From Siphonodentalium dalli (lineage: Eukaryota > Mollusca > Scaphopoda > Gadilida > Siphonodentaliidae): 64,000 nt of DNA. The notes below the pieces were generated by a model. The model saw only the letters and a program-made list of their open reading frames with translations. It did no database searches and had not been told where the DNA came from. Shown here piece after piece: positions 1 through 11,073 of the stretch. Every line of letters begins with the position of its first letter. Position 1 is the first letter of the stretch. Location of the stretch: positions 36,430,194 to 36,494,193 of the forward strand of contig CP136069.1 of assembly GCA_032622095.1 (NCBI GenBank). The letters run 5' to 3'. Made by a program: the position numbers and the translations under genes.

Positions 1-479
1 TGTTTAACCAGGCTTAACCCAGCTGAAACGAGCAAAAACATTACCCAGATGACCACACCCAGGTGTACCCTGGTGTTTCCTACAGGCGGGTTTATTGTCT
101 ATAATCTTATATTGCGTTTTTCAATTTTGGAATTTCACCGGGAAGCGAAAAGGAAGTCATTGTAGTAGTTAGTGTTCTCGCCCATCGAATTGAATTTTTC
201 AGGGTTTCTAAAATTATAGGATTTGTATTTCCTTTCTATTGAGGCAAGGTTACGTACGTATATTAAGGGGTTTTATTTTCTATAATCTTGGCAAGTTTAT
301 GTTTGTTTCTGCTTCCATTGAGTGAAGGCCAACCCATTACAAAGGATATCATCCATTAAGAACGATACCATTGTTAACAAAAGGAAAGATGGCGAGCCCG
401 GATTCAATATGTTCAAGCCGTTATATGCTGGAAAGCAGGGTGACACCCTCAATGGCTTGCGGTACACAACATTTATGGA
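1..479. other. Unassigned left edge
   Basis: No gene is recognised here. AT-rich sequence with short open frames of no evident coding quality leads into the decayed transposon fragment that begins near 480. The window edge cuts whatever lies further left. Confidence 0.5.
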
Positions 480-880
480 ATGTTATCCTCCTTAGATCCT
501 CAGAAATTACCACCAACAGAACGAGCGGCTTATTTCATAGCTTACGTGTGCACTTGCAAGTGGTTATCTGGAAAATCTTGGGGAACACTACTATCGACCC
601 CAATGATTGGCGATGGCAAATTCAGATTTTTATTTTGTTCCAATTATGACCGACCTCGATCCTGCACCAGAAACGCTATTAAAATTCGTACGCTGCAAAT
701 GCAAGCTGGCTATTATAAATCCGCGCGGTGGTAATTTGTTTTCCTGTAAAAAACATTGACTCAAGTGTTTCGTAGCCTGTTGTGACTGTCCTGGTGAAGC
801 TGTAGACATTCAGAAGCTATTGTTGACTGATATTGTGAAGTTGAGTCTTTGGTTGAATAACATCTTAATTTCAATGTTGG
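480..880 (+). pseudogene. Frameshifted cysteine-rich C-terminus of a repetitive (transposon-type) protein
   Basis: A coherent protein reads through three frames in turn. From about 480 one frame gives a segment with KLPPTERAAY. The next frame, near 525-620, gives FHSLRVHLQ then DPNDWRW. The third, from about 634, gives MTDLDPAPETLLK followed by a cysteine-rich run (RCKCK, SCKKH, ACCDCPG). A TGA stop interrupts that run directly after SCKKH. The order of a FHSLRVY-like block, DPxxWGW, a TDLPPAPxxLLK-like block and a Cys-rich tail recalls a C-terminal module common in repetitive ORFs of molluscs and other invertebrates; this comparison is from memory. At least two frameshifts and one stop make it a dead copy. 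The function of the parent family is not known to me. Confidence 0.55.
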
Positions 881-1472
881 TGCTCTGGATTACTCGCTTA
901 CATGTACTTCAAAACCGGACTTGGGTTAGTTGATTGGTGCTCAGTTCTGTGTTTTCAGCAGTCACATCAGATGTCATACAGAGATTTGAATGAAAGATAA
1001 TACTTTGGTGAAGTTCCTCTTTTTTGTTTGGTTACATGTCCGTTCTCCCAGCGATTCAGGATAACGCAAATTTTTGGCGGCAATTTTGGCAGCATCTTAG
1101 ATTTCTGGAACGTATTTACGGCCAAAACTACACACTGGCCCTTAATTCCAGCATAGTTCAGTGCCAATTTACACGTAACTGTCATACTATGGATTTCAAA
1201 GTGTTTGTCGGCCATATTGGACGCCATCTTGATTTGTGAATTTTCCCCAAAGAGGATTTTAATGTATTTTGGAAATGTCATTCTGGAGATTTTCCTGCTT
1301 CTAATGACACCAAAATTGCTTCTTTACCGATTTCTTTCGGATCGAACCCTCTGACGACCATACTAATTGGGGCAAAGAGAATTATCCACGCTACCCAGAA
1401 GTCATTACAAGAACCCGGCTCACGTTACACTGTTATTCGAAGTTGACTTTGTTCACTGCAACGTACCACAAA
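881..1472. other. Unassigned spacer
   Basis: No gene is recognised. A 104-codon open frame on the minus strand (967-1281) has no family resemblance, signal peptide or splice signals that I can defend. A GGATCGAACCCT string near 1339 resembles the complement of a tRNA T-arm, but no cloverleaf can be built around it. Confidence 0.4.
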
Positions 1473-1996
1473 TATGCTCTAATTAATGGACCCCTTTAAC
1501 AAGGTTGTAGGGGTTCACGGCAGCGATTATACCATACCTAGATTCAACCACGGTCAAGTAGTTGACATGTGGCATCCGCGGGCAATCTTACTGCGGTACT
1601 AGTAATATTTTTTTGCGACCGCTGTACTCCGCATTAATTTTCCACATAACCACCATACACCCAGTTCAGTTTTTGTTAGCGCCGTGCACCGCGTTAAATA
1701 TACACAAAACAATATTTCATGTAATAATTGTTTCGCGGTAAATCAACATTCAAAATTGGTCACTGACCGACATTCGCAATTGCATCAGCAATGCAGCGAC
1801 ACGCCATGCCAGAAATATACACTCTATATAATTATGACGTAAACAAAACCCCACATCAAATTCATATAAACACTGTATGAAAATGCCGCGAACGCCAAGG
1901 TCGGCCACTGTAGGATTGATGGCATCAACGAGGTTAAGTAGCGCAAAATATCGGTGGTCAACGTCGCATTAAGGGGGGTCGATTAATTAGAGCATA
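1473..1996. mobile_element. 0.52 kb non-autonomous element with terminal inverted repeats
   Basis: The left end reads TATGCTCTAATTAATGGACC. The complement of the right end reads TATGCTCTAATTAATCGACC. That is about 29 bp of terminal inverted repeat with only a few mismatches, ending in a C-rich then TTAA-like stretch. The 0.5 kb interior has no coding frame and contains repeated GCGGTA/CGCGGT and GCCGTGCACCGCG strings. Size, TIRs and lack of coding capacity indicate a MITE-like DNA transposon. No clear target-site duplication was found, so the superfamily is left open. Confidence 0.75.
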
Positions 1997-4178
1997 ACTG
2001 TATACATACATGTAGACCAATGCAATTTAGAGATGCATCATGTTCTTATCAGAAACATGTGTGACTATCATTTTGAACTATTCGGCCATTTCCGCTTCGC
2101 TAGGAAATAACCTCTTCCATAATTGGAAACCGTATTCACGAAATGCTACACTATATGTATCTGAGAGTCAGGCATTGACTCATTGGTGCAAGAGAATAAT
2201 TTATTCACCATGGCTCTACCAAACTTGTTCATACATTAAGTACATTAAACTCTCCGTGTGTGAGCTGAGCGTTTGTTTGTATACCGGAACATGTGTGCAT
2301 ACCGGAACAGCATAGAGACAGTTTACGATGAGCAAAACACTCAACACCGAGGCGATATTTTTTGGTGAGCGATTCCCGGTGACCAACTCAACCCCAACAT
2401 CTTGTGGCAAGGATTAGTGAGCGCTACGACGGTATGTTGCAAACAACATGGTGTCAGTTTAAATTAACCAAAGTTCATTAGTGGGGTCCGTCCATTTTTG
2501 AATATTTTGTTTATCGCACACTATTTACATACAGTACAACAGATTCTGGAACATAATTTGGCTTTGGTCACATAACGCAGCGTACGAACTTGACAATTAC
2601 ATATTATTTACGCGATATTTATGACGGGCATAAAGAAATTTCTGAGTGAACCACACATTGATCAATAATTGCATGATCGGGCTAAAATAGACCGATCAGT
2701 CTTTCTGGTACAGCGCTCACTGTTGTAAGAGGGGAACTCTAAATTTCTTGACAAATAAAATCTGTTTATTTGAATATTTGTATACATGTATGTGTGTTTT
2801 GAATATTCTCAATAAATAATTATTCGGTGTCTTGAATATTCAATATGTTGAAGTTGATCTTGTAGTTTGATTTTCCAATTTATTAGTAGGGAATTTGTTT
2901 TTAGATCAACATTTACATATTCTCCTACTTATACTCAAAATGGTCATATATATTGACTGTTGGAATTTATCCGACCTTGTGTGGTGGCTGTCAGGTTGGA
3001 AAGTTCCAACACGACAAGCTTGCGTCTTGGGTCCTCCCCCGTGAACAGTCAAAAAATGAGAATGTTTCGATATGTTTCAACCGTAGTAGAGGGTGCCAGG
3101 TTGAAAATTCCAACGATAGGAAATTAAGCTCAGGCCAGTCTAGATGTTAGGTTTTGACACTTTCATGTTCCAATTTCAAAATGTTATCACACCGAGCCGA
3201 ACAGTGTAATCGTGTATCTTGAACATCCCTCTCCGTGGTCACCTGGGTCTATATGGAAGTAGACTATTAAATGTTAGGATTTCAAGTCATATTTAAAAAA
3301 AATCACACCGGACAGATCCATGCTTCGAATAGTTGGTTATGTTGATCACTCCGGCTAGTGACCACAGGGTGCAAACAGAATTACATGTTTCGTCTGGTTG
3401 AAGGGATGGTGCAATTGAAACTGTCAAGGTGTGTAACCCACAAAGGAGACACTCTAGCCACGTCACTGGTTCTTCTAGTGGATAGTAGAAGAGATAACAA
3501 AAGCCAAAGTGGTTAAGATGTATATTATGAAAAATCACCTTCGCCATGAGCACTAAAAGGAGTCTCTCTCCGATGGGAATCATTCAGACAAGGTATGCAC
3601 ATGCTAAGAATCGAACGTCACCAGCTTTTCGGAATGCACGTGAACAAGGTGTCCCTATCCCTTCTGACACCAGGCATTGAGTTGGACAAAATTTAGTGGA
3701 TTCTTTATTTGAAGTTTAAACGGACACGGCTCGTTCAAACCCCGAAATTACATAATTTGGCCAGAGTTAACTCAAAATACACCTACACGGAAGATTTCCG
3801 AACAAATTAGTCGATATAGCCCTGAAAATACGTGCTTTGTTTCATTTGTTTTCCGATAAACATGAAATCTTGATTTTCATTTCGTCGATCTGAAATATTG
3901 ATGGTATAAACTACATACTGCTGATGCTCACAACGAAGTGAAAACAGAGCGTTAATTTTTAATACATGCATTTACATCTTGTTAAGATAACGCAGTATAC
4001 CATGTTTCCGCACTTTCCGTTTCCGATTCCAGAATTCGCATGAATACAAATAGAATATTGTTTGTTCGGGGTCGGAACATCTTGTTTTATGACTTCAATT
4101 CGTCATTCTGGGACATATAATGCTTGTAGAACGATTCGAAAAATTTACTCAATGTTAATCGTAAACAATTTGATGAAA
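1997..4178. other. Unassigned spacer with a short duplicated motif
   Basis: No gene is recognised in these 2.2 kb. A motif TGTCAGGTTGGAAAGTTCCAAC-like recurs 105 bp apart (near 2989 and 3095). It contains the inverted halves TTGGAA and TTCCAA. A 96-codon minus frame at 3293-3583 shows no recognisable domain. Confidence 0.4.
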
Positions 4179-4454
4179 CTACTCAAGCATATCATATAGC
4201 ATGTCGCCCAATGTATATGGTTGATATCTTAAGTAATAGCTTATCAGTGTCGAAGACTGTGTCATTGGTAACGCAAGAGCAATTTGTTGGCCGGAGTAAG
4301 AAGCAATATGGTGCTTTGGTTCGGAATTATATAGGTGCTCGCAGCGATAGTTTGTGCAAAACATCAACGGATATAATGCCGAGTGTGGCACAAACACATT
4401 TACAAAGACCACGCTAGCAAACGTAGATGCCAGTGCAACAAGGACTTTTTTCAT
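4179..4454 (-). CDS. Putative short secreted or type II membrane protein, or first exon of one
   Basis: A 91-codon frame with a true ATG. The N-terminus begins MKKVLVALASTFASVVFVNV: a lysine pair, then about 18 hydrophobic residues, then a polar turn with Pro. That is a good signal peptide or signal anchor. Two cysteines follow (residues 33 and 38, CTNYRC). The rest is polar and ends in a stop at 4179. No family is recognised. The N-terminal layout would suit a Golgi type II enzyme continued in other exons, but no donor site that decides this was found. A TATATAA lies about 50 nt upstream. A diverged, stop-ridden relative lies at 16,562-16,800 on the same strand, so this is either a small duplicated gene or part of a dispersed repeat. 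Real coding status is uncertain. Confidence 0.35.
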   Translation of the reverse strand: MKKVLVALASTFASVVFVNVFVPHSALYPLMFCTNYRCEHLYNSEPKHHIASYSGQQIALALPMTQSSTLISYYLRYQPYTLGDMLYDMLE

Positions 4455-4503
4455 AGATTTTAATCTCGGATTAAATTGTTCAGTCTTCAGTCTTGTTCAG
4501 TTG

Positions 4504-4510
4504 TTATATA
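4504..4510 (-). promoter_or_regulatory. Possible TATA box for the 4.2 kb frame
   Basis: On the minus strand TATATAA occurs about 50 nt before the ATG at 4454. A start 25-30 nt downstream would leave a short leader. In AT-rich DNA such a string is common, so the only support is its position. Confidence 0.2.
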
Positions 4511-4514
4511 TCTG

Positions 4515-5846
4515 ATATCAGTTACCAACTCCCTCGTCTGTCTGTACTTGTACATAATTCAGGAAATGTAAATTATTTGTATGTTGTGATAACTACTTTA
4601 TGGATGAAGGTAGAGAGAGTACTCGAGTTTTGAAAAAAGTATGTGTACTGATTCAGTCTTTAAACTAACATTGATAACTAGGTTCATAGTTTGTCTGTGT
4701 TATTGGGGCGATGTGGTTTATACAAAAACACATTAAAGCTGTTGCGGTCTGTGGCTTTGGCTTCTTTCAAGTGTGTTTTGTTAAATATCGCTCAGTTCGT
4801 CCGTACTCCTTTTGGAGAGACAAAGCACTTGGCATACACGCACATAAAAAACTAGTTTATGGGTCAATATTACTTTATGAGCTCCAAGGACGCACTCAAT
4901 CGATTACAGGAAGACATTCAGATATATATGAGCGCACTTCCACTTTCCTTTGGGAAGGGGAGATCAATGTCAGTATCCCTTTTACTTATTGGGAATAATT
5001 AACATTTGTTTGCTGTTGAATATACATTCTCATTCCATCTGGGGTAACAATTTTCAACCCGCTGCAAGGCATTCGAGTTCACGGGTGGAGATAATGTTGA
5101 TGCCGGGACGTGGTACTGTATGTTGTCGACACAAATAATACAAATCTTATTGTAGTTGCATTGATGGGAGCCTACGCATGCCCTCACAACCAGCTAACCC
5201 GTCAAACTGCCTATGTCAATGCTAATGCATGTGTCTACCTAAATAATTTAGTGCTTATCTAATTTCGAAGCCACAATTCCTTAGAATTAGCTGTCATCCT
5301 TATTTTACCGTCGGATGTTTTAATAATTGCCACTCAATTGTGCACACTCATTATTATGTTATGCATTTGTGATTGAGAAGGCAAAATATCCTTAAACTAA
5401 AAGCGTATTTCATTGTATGGAGTTAGTCTAAGTTACACGTGACATAGCACTATTTATGTGAACTAGCGCATGCAAATTGATATCGATATGCTACTCTGTT
5501 CTACTCTTAACATAATATGGCCATATGAATCCTTAGTCTTGACTCTTTGACTGACATAAGTGAAATTATGATGCCACAGCGGTGAGTATGCATATTACAC
5601 ACTAAATTCAAAGTTGCTAAATTAACCTGAAAAATAGTAAACTTTCACTACTTTGGATATTACATATCCATCCCTGTGCCTCGTGAGGTTATGCTTACTA
5701 CCAGGTGGATAGTTAAAAAATTATAAGATCTTTGGTGGTTAAATATACTACCTTTGGCAAGTTCGTGGCAATTTTAGCTATCCAACAGGAGGCTAAGTTT
5801 AACTAATTTGGGTAGAAGGATGAATAAGAACTACCCAGTGGTATAA
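4515..5846. other. Unassigned spacer; first member of a 50 bp dispersed repeat
   Basis: No gene is recognised. The stretch 5254-5300 (TTATCTAATTTCGAAGCC, then AGAATTAGCTG) recurs in diverged form at 7066-7115 in the same orientation. The 95-codon frame at 4711-4998 has no recognisable domain. Confidence 0.4.
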
Positions 5847-5986
5847 GTTACAGGGCGAGTTATTGCCGGATACGTTGTCATATTAGGCGAAGTGAGATTA
5901 GTATCGGACGAGGCGCTAGCCGAGCCCGATATTAATCTCGCTGAGCCTCATATGCCACCGTAGCCGGCAACAACGAGCCCTGTAAC
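5847..5986. mobile_element. 140 bp near-perfect palindromic MITE/foldback
   Basis: The left end GTTACAGGGCGAGTTATTGC is mirrored by a right end whose complement reads GTTACAGGGCTCGTTGTTGC. The inverted pairing continues almost to the centre through GAGATTAGTATCGG and CCGATATTAATCTC around GAGGCGCTAGCC. The whole unit can fold into one hairpin and has no coding capacity. It is a short foldback element, probably moved in trans by a transposase encoded elsewhere. The inner arms and the CTCGGC-type centre resemble the palindrome at 59,651-59,793. Confidence 0.8.
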
Positions 5987-7906
5987 GATTTTATCATGTC
6001 ACCCACATATCATGTTTTCCGTGTGAGAATTTGAATTACTTATACGAAGTTCATTACCTGCCAGTAAGTAAATTTGTTGTCTATGGCTATTAACTTATGT
6101 AACGTCACAGTGACGCGTCATGGGCGTTGAACGTCAACGCATTGAGTCAATGGCTAATCACCAGAAGCAGGACAACAAACTTGAGTTTGATAGTTAATTT
6201 ATGAGTGTTTAGAATTTCTCAAATATATCACATGCAGTTTTTGGTATATGGTACTATGTCTTTAAATTAACAGAACTTTATTTCCGACAGATATCCCTTT
6301 TCTTGGCGCCAAAATACACCGAAAATATACCCGAGGCGGCAGAGTTCCATGAAAAACAAAATGGCGGACATCGACCCCATATGGGAACCCTGAGGGGGAT
6401 ATGGATTCCATATGGGACGGGCTACAAAGATGACGACCCGATGTCTTCTGAAATGCCTCTACCAACGGAGCGTCCTCATTGGTTGATCAAACCAGGTGAC
6501 ATGATAATTAATTTTACTACGTGCAGGTGGTTGGAATTTTAGTTACCTATGGGTAGTTATTCTGACAACTAACTTTTGGGAAAAGCATTCAACCTCGGGT
6601 GGCTGTTCTATATATTTTAATTATTATTCAAAGTTGTCTGATCAAAACCTCTCAAAGTGGCCATTTTACCAACTTTTATTTGATAATCTTACCTCTACAT
6701 ATAGTAATTACATGTGGACATAATAACAATGGAGCAAACAATTTCTTCAATTTTAATTAAAACAATGCATGAAATGTATATACCTAGTCCAGAGCATTTA
6801 GGGCTTTAGCTTAAACTAATTGCAACACAACGTTTCTTAACATAAATAAACACATTAGCATACTATAAGCATTGAACAACAAACACAAATACAAAATAAT
6901 CAAGAAATTGAAACTTAGCCAAAAATGCTCCATATATACTAAATTGTGTTTTGTCAATGATGTGTATATATACAAAAATATTTGTTTCACGAATTCTTCT
7001 GTTTGTATACGTATTTTGTAGATTATGCAAACCATTTCGAGTTATGTACCTACAAAGTTGGGAGTTTATCTAATTTCGGAGCCTCAATTTCTCAGGATTA
7101 GCTGAAAATCCATATGTTATGGTCAAGTCTTTTAAAATTATAGAGAAATGATGGTCTTCTTCTATGTTTCAGAAATGTTCTGACTATGTTTTGCAATAAA
7201 AGTGATTACTTTGTGCATCTATATATGTTTCATGGCATGGACGTTGTCTATGAATGAATACTTGGGGTAATTTAACTCAGTAAATTGGTAATCTCATAAA
7301 TATACCAGGTTAAACACACTCAATGAGGTATTTCCCAAACCTTGGCGACGAGAATAGGGCCCGATTAGTCCTTGGTCTTGACAGATGCCATTTTGTGGCG
7401 TTTTTGTCTATTTTAAATATATTCGTGCATAAATAGAAAAAAATCAATGTCTCAAGTGGTTTGTTCCCTTCGTGTTCTTTGATACATTGCAAGGGAATTG
7501 TCTGCAATAGAGAGCTGGTGTTTATAAAAATGATATATTTAACTCAATAAAGTCGTGTGCGTTAATACTTAGTTTCTCTAATAAAACAAACAAAATAGAG
7601 ATCTGCGCGATCTAAAATAAGGTGGGTGACCCCCCTACAACACAAACAAACGGGCGCAAAAGTGGCTATCCAGCCTATAGCTGACCACTAAACAATTTAT
7701 AATTGGGAAGAATAATAGCCTTTCAACAAGGAGAGACAACTGTATTGTTTACTTGTTACTATCGTTATATTTCTCCACTGGAAATGACCATATCATAAAC
7801 GGCCCAGCACATTATTTAGCATCGATGAGATTAAAGAGAGATTAATTACTCAATATTCGGCTACAGTGTATATACAAAACGCGACCTCCAATACAAGTCC
7901 TTTGTT
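5987..7906. other. Unassigned spacer
   Basis: No gene is recognised. Near 6380-6420 a CCCATATGGGAA string faces TTCCATATGGG about 20 bp away and can pair locally. The string TCCTCATTGGTTGAT at 6473 recurs at 14,291. The second copy of the 50 bp dispersed repeat is at 7066-7115. The 79-codon frame at 6303-6542 is not recognisable. Confidence 0.4.
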
Positions 7907-8095
7907 ACGTTTAGTCACAGGACTGGCTGCGGACAGACGTACCACAGTAACTGTAGCGATGACAGAGCAGGTGTTCCATCTTATTATGGGGGAGTTTGGT
8001 GACAATTGGTTGTCATAATTACTATGCCACGGTGAGCCATGTCGCCCGCTGCGTATCCAAACAGTGAGTCTACGAAGCTGTACCAGCGTCATGGT
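7907..8095 (-). repeat. Dispersed repeat R1, copy a (inverted relative to b and c)
   Basis: On the minus strand the blocks GCGGGCGACATGGCT, ACCAATTGTCACCAAACTCC, CATCGCTAC and GGTACGTCTGTCCGCAGCCA occur in the same order and spacing as in the plus-strand copies at 8715 and 12,182. The 80-codon minus frame across it is not conserved as a protein in the other copies, so it is treated as non-coding. The repeat family is not recognised. Confidence 0.75.
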
Positions 8096-8714
8096 CGATC
8101 TCCCAAGGACTTATCTACGTGGATGTCTTGCGGCTGCTGATCTTTACTCAACACGCAGTTATATTTTTCTTGCTCACACACAAGTCCACTTGGAAACCTT
8201 AATGAATAACCCATTTCTGTGAACAATCATGACTGTTCTTATTAAGAACAAATCGCCCGTGTAATTTCTCGATATATATAAGTTAGTCAAAGTTGATGTT
8301 CAAACCTTACGAACAGTTATATGTTATTGTTATCTCGCTTTCACGTGTGGGCATGGACAAGTTATTTTTGGGAGAACTGGAACTAACAAAACGACTTATA
8401 CATCTGATAGGTTCTGGACAAAACAAATGAACTGCATTTCCTGAATGCAGCAGTTCTGACAAAGCTTTTAGAGGAAGTATGCGTACAACTAAACGTCGCA
8501 AAATAAAAAAAAACGTAATTTGGACCCGTCTTAATACGCATGAAATTAAGGTATAAGTGGATGAACATGCATTTAGTTCATACCAATAAAACGGACCACG
8601 TACATGTGACTGAATGGGGATTGCCACGATCAAAGATAATTATATATATTGTACAGAAAAATACAATACAGTTATACCTAATGAGTCGATATCAGTCTTT
8701 GTGAGAATAATGTG
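8096..8714. other. Unassigned spacer between R1 copies
   Basis: No gene is recognised. A 108-codon frame on the minus strand (8307-8633) has no domain resemblance. The tract separates two R1 copies in opposite orientation, so together they can form an imperfect inverted repeat with a roughly 600 bp loop. Confidence 0.35.
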
Positions 8715-8872
8715 TTAACCGGTCCAGTAAGCTCATTGTGCGAAAAGGCTGCAGGCGACATGGCTCGCTATGTCATAGTAAGTATGACGACCAATTGTCA
8801 CCAAACTCCACCATAACAAAATATCACACGTACTGAGCCATCGCTACTGTGGTACGTGTGTCCGCGGCCATT
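8715..8872 (+). repeat. Dispersed repeat R1, copy b
   Basis: The blocks are CTCATTGTGCG, GGCGACATGGCTCGCTATG, ACCAATTGTCACCAAACTCC, CATCGCTACTGTGGTACGTG and TGTCCGCGGCCATT. They match copy c at 12,182-12,343 in order and spacing over about 160 bp with scattered substitutions. No target-site duplication, poly-A tail or tRNA-like head is visible, so SINE or MITE status is undecided. Confidence 0.75.
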
Positions 8873-10139
8873 ATATCCTATTGTTTTAAATTAACTAACC
8901 AGAAATATAAAAACACGAATCAATATTCATTCGTTCGTTCGAATGTACATAACGGTTTAGCGGCGGGTGCTGAACCTAATATGTATTGTCCTTTTCGTTG
9001 GGCTCAAGAGGTTTTTAAAGCTGTGTTATACCGTATACTATGACTATAATGCTCTTTCGTCACGAGACCATGGAGACAAAAGACTGATCAAATCTGACCT
9101 CCATATATTTAATTGGTGCAGGTGTTTCCAATGTACACTACTTACACGTATCACATAAATTAAAGTATTTTTTATACCATGTTTTGGGAATGCTGAAGTA
9201 TAGGTGTATGCATGACGTCACGTGGTTTGGGTATAATGATGTTCTTATTTCGCATACGGAACGCAGCGTCAAGAAAAATGTTATTGCGGGTTTCAAACTT
9301 ATATTTGTCATAAAAAGATGCGAATGTTATATTGCTTTCATGCATTTTTGAACATGCTATTATAATGACTCTCAAAATACATGGCTGGCAATTTGCCCGG
9401 AAATTTGGTACCGACGAGTGGGTCTGGCGCATAGACTAATAGTCATTGTTTAACGCCACTTTAATTTATGGTGTGTTAGTCACCATTATGCTAATGCTTT
9501 ATTATCGAGCTTGAGTTCTTCGTTGTGTCTGACATTTTTTAAAGTGTATTACTCTATGCTTTTCTCAAATTCAGATGTAGTTTTGAAAAGTAAACATGAG
9601 TAACAAATATTTACCGACAAAACTGTGAAATGCAGCTATATTCCCTTCATCATACAACAATCTAAAGAAAAGAGTGCTACTTCTCTTGGCTCGTTTTGGT
9701 TTCATATCACACGACAGAAGAACTTCCTGCTATATAGAGACAACCAGATTTGTATGGGCCATACGCGCACGCCCTGAATAGAACTTACGGTAGCTCCCAT
9801 GTCTGTGTTTCATATTACACAGCAAAAGATATTTCGGGGTAAATAGAGGAGAGCAAAATTCTCGGAGGGGATAAATACGGCTTGTTGCGTTGTGATGCGA
9901 TGTGGTATGCCCTGGGTCGACTCCCGTATCCCGTTTGTCTATCGACTCAGGAACACGATCCTCACCCGGCAGCCTCTTCTCCCGAAATCCGCAAATTATC
10001 TGCTTACAAAGGAACTTATATTAGGTTGATAATCTGCTGAGAATCGTATAGAGTAAACTATACTAAGTGTATACTAAATATATATATCTTAACCTATGGG
10101 GGGACAGGAATATAATCTGAACTCTAGCTGCCCCCAAAA
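8873..10139. other. Unassigned spacer
   Basis: No gene is recognised. A TGACGTCA (CRE-type) site at 9213-9220 overlaps a CACGTG E-box at 9219-9224. A short near-repeat (GTTTCATATCACACGACAG and TGTTTCATATTACACAGC) is found at 9698 and 9808. The 86-codon minus frame at 9172-9432 has no recognisable domain. Confidence 0.35.
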
Positions 10140-10166
10140 CATTCCACAGGTCTGACCTGTGGAATG
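10140..10166. repeat. Perfect 27 nt palindrome
   Basis: CATTCCACAGGTC, a single T, then GACCTGTGGAATG: two 13 nt arms with no mismatch. It can extrude as a tiny cruciform or serve as a dimeric protein site. No role can be inferred. Confidence 0.85.
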
Positions 10167-10561
10167 ACCTTACTGGTAGTAGGGAGTTATGCAATAATAG
10201 CCACAAAGGAAAGACAGTCTTAGGTAACAACTTCAGTTCATCCATCGGTCAGCACAGACAAAGATATATACTAATGACTGATATAAGTCATCCCAAACAT
10301 TAATTTATTCTTTAATTCGTTCTGGCTCTTCAGACATATATGACAGATGCTAACATGGGCTCGATAATTAATAAGCGACGCCTCTCTGTCATGGCATCCA
10401 ACTGATTCACCATTATGTATTGTTACCTACACTTGCTGCTTACCACATATGTTAGAGATGAATAAAATTTATACAGAGAACAGTCTTATTCCTTCACATA
10501 GATGAAATGGTACCGTGATGCAATTCTGCTAAGCGCGACACAATGAAGTCCTAACGATCAC

Positions 10562-10800
10562 AGCCAACAAAGAGAAACATTTATGAAATTGCCTACCGGA
10601 GATCACAAGAATGCAGCCAAAAGAAGAGAAACATCTATAAAATTGCTCACACAAGATCACAGCCAAAACAAAGAGAAACTTTATAAATTGCTACAGAAGA
10701 TCGCAGCCAAAACAAAGAGAAACTTTATAAATTGCTACAGAAGATCGCAGCCAAAACAAAGAGAAACTTTATAAATTGCTACAGAAGATCGCAGCCAAAG
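10562..10800 (+). repeat. 44 bp tandem repeat upstream of the Gag frame
   Basis: The unit starts at AGCC on positions 10,661, 10,705, 10,749 and 10,793, exactly 44 bp apart. It contains AACAAAGAGAAAC, TTTATAAATTGCTACAG and AAGATCGC. Two older, degenerate units precede it (starts near 10,562 and 10,615). The last complete units are nearly identical, so the expansion is recent. 44 is not a multiple of three, so the array cannot encode a peptide repeat. It lies about 0.3 kb before the retrotransposon Gag start, where an untranslated leader would be expected. Confidence 0.9.
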
Positions 10801-11073
10801 AAGAAGAAAAAGAAGAAAAGACATCAGATGACATAAACATTTGCAGCATAATCCAAAGACAAGAACAAAATAGACAATTTGAACTCGACAGTTGTGACAG
10901 TCAGTTATTCATAGGATTTGGTGAGTCAAACTTTTTCATTTTTGCCAGATGTGCGTTTCCACACCTTGTTAGAGGCTTGATAAGTATTAACACCCAATTG
11001 CACCCTAAATTTTTCGCGTGGTATGGCCTTGTCCCCAAACAATTTTCAAACCAAACAAATATAATTAACTTTC

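Noticed and set aside
1300-1400. GGATCGAACCCT, resembling the T-arm of a tRNA gene on the minus strand
   Set aside because: No acceptor stem, D-arm or anticodon stem can be formed around it.
7850-8092. 80-codon minus frame over repeat R1 copy a
   Set aside because: The reading frame is not kept in copies b and c, so the conservation is of the repeat, not of a protein.
10562-10800. Regular direct repeats that could suggest a CRISPR array
   Set aside because: Units are contiguous 44 bp repeats without unique spacers, in animal DNA next to a retrotransposon.
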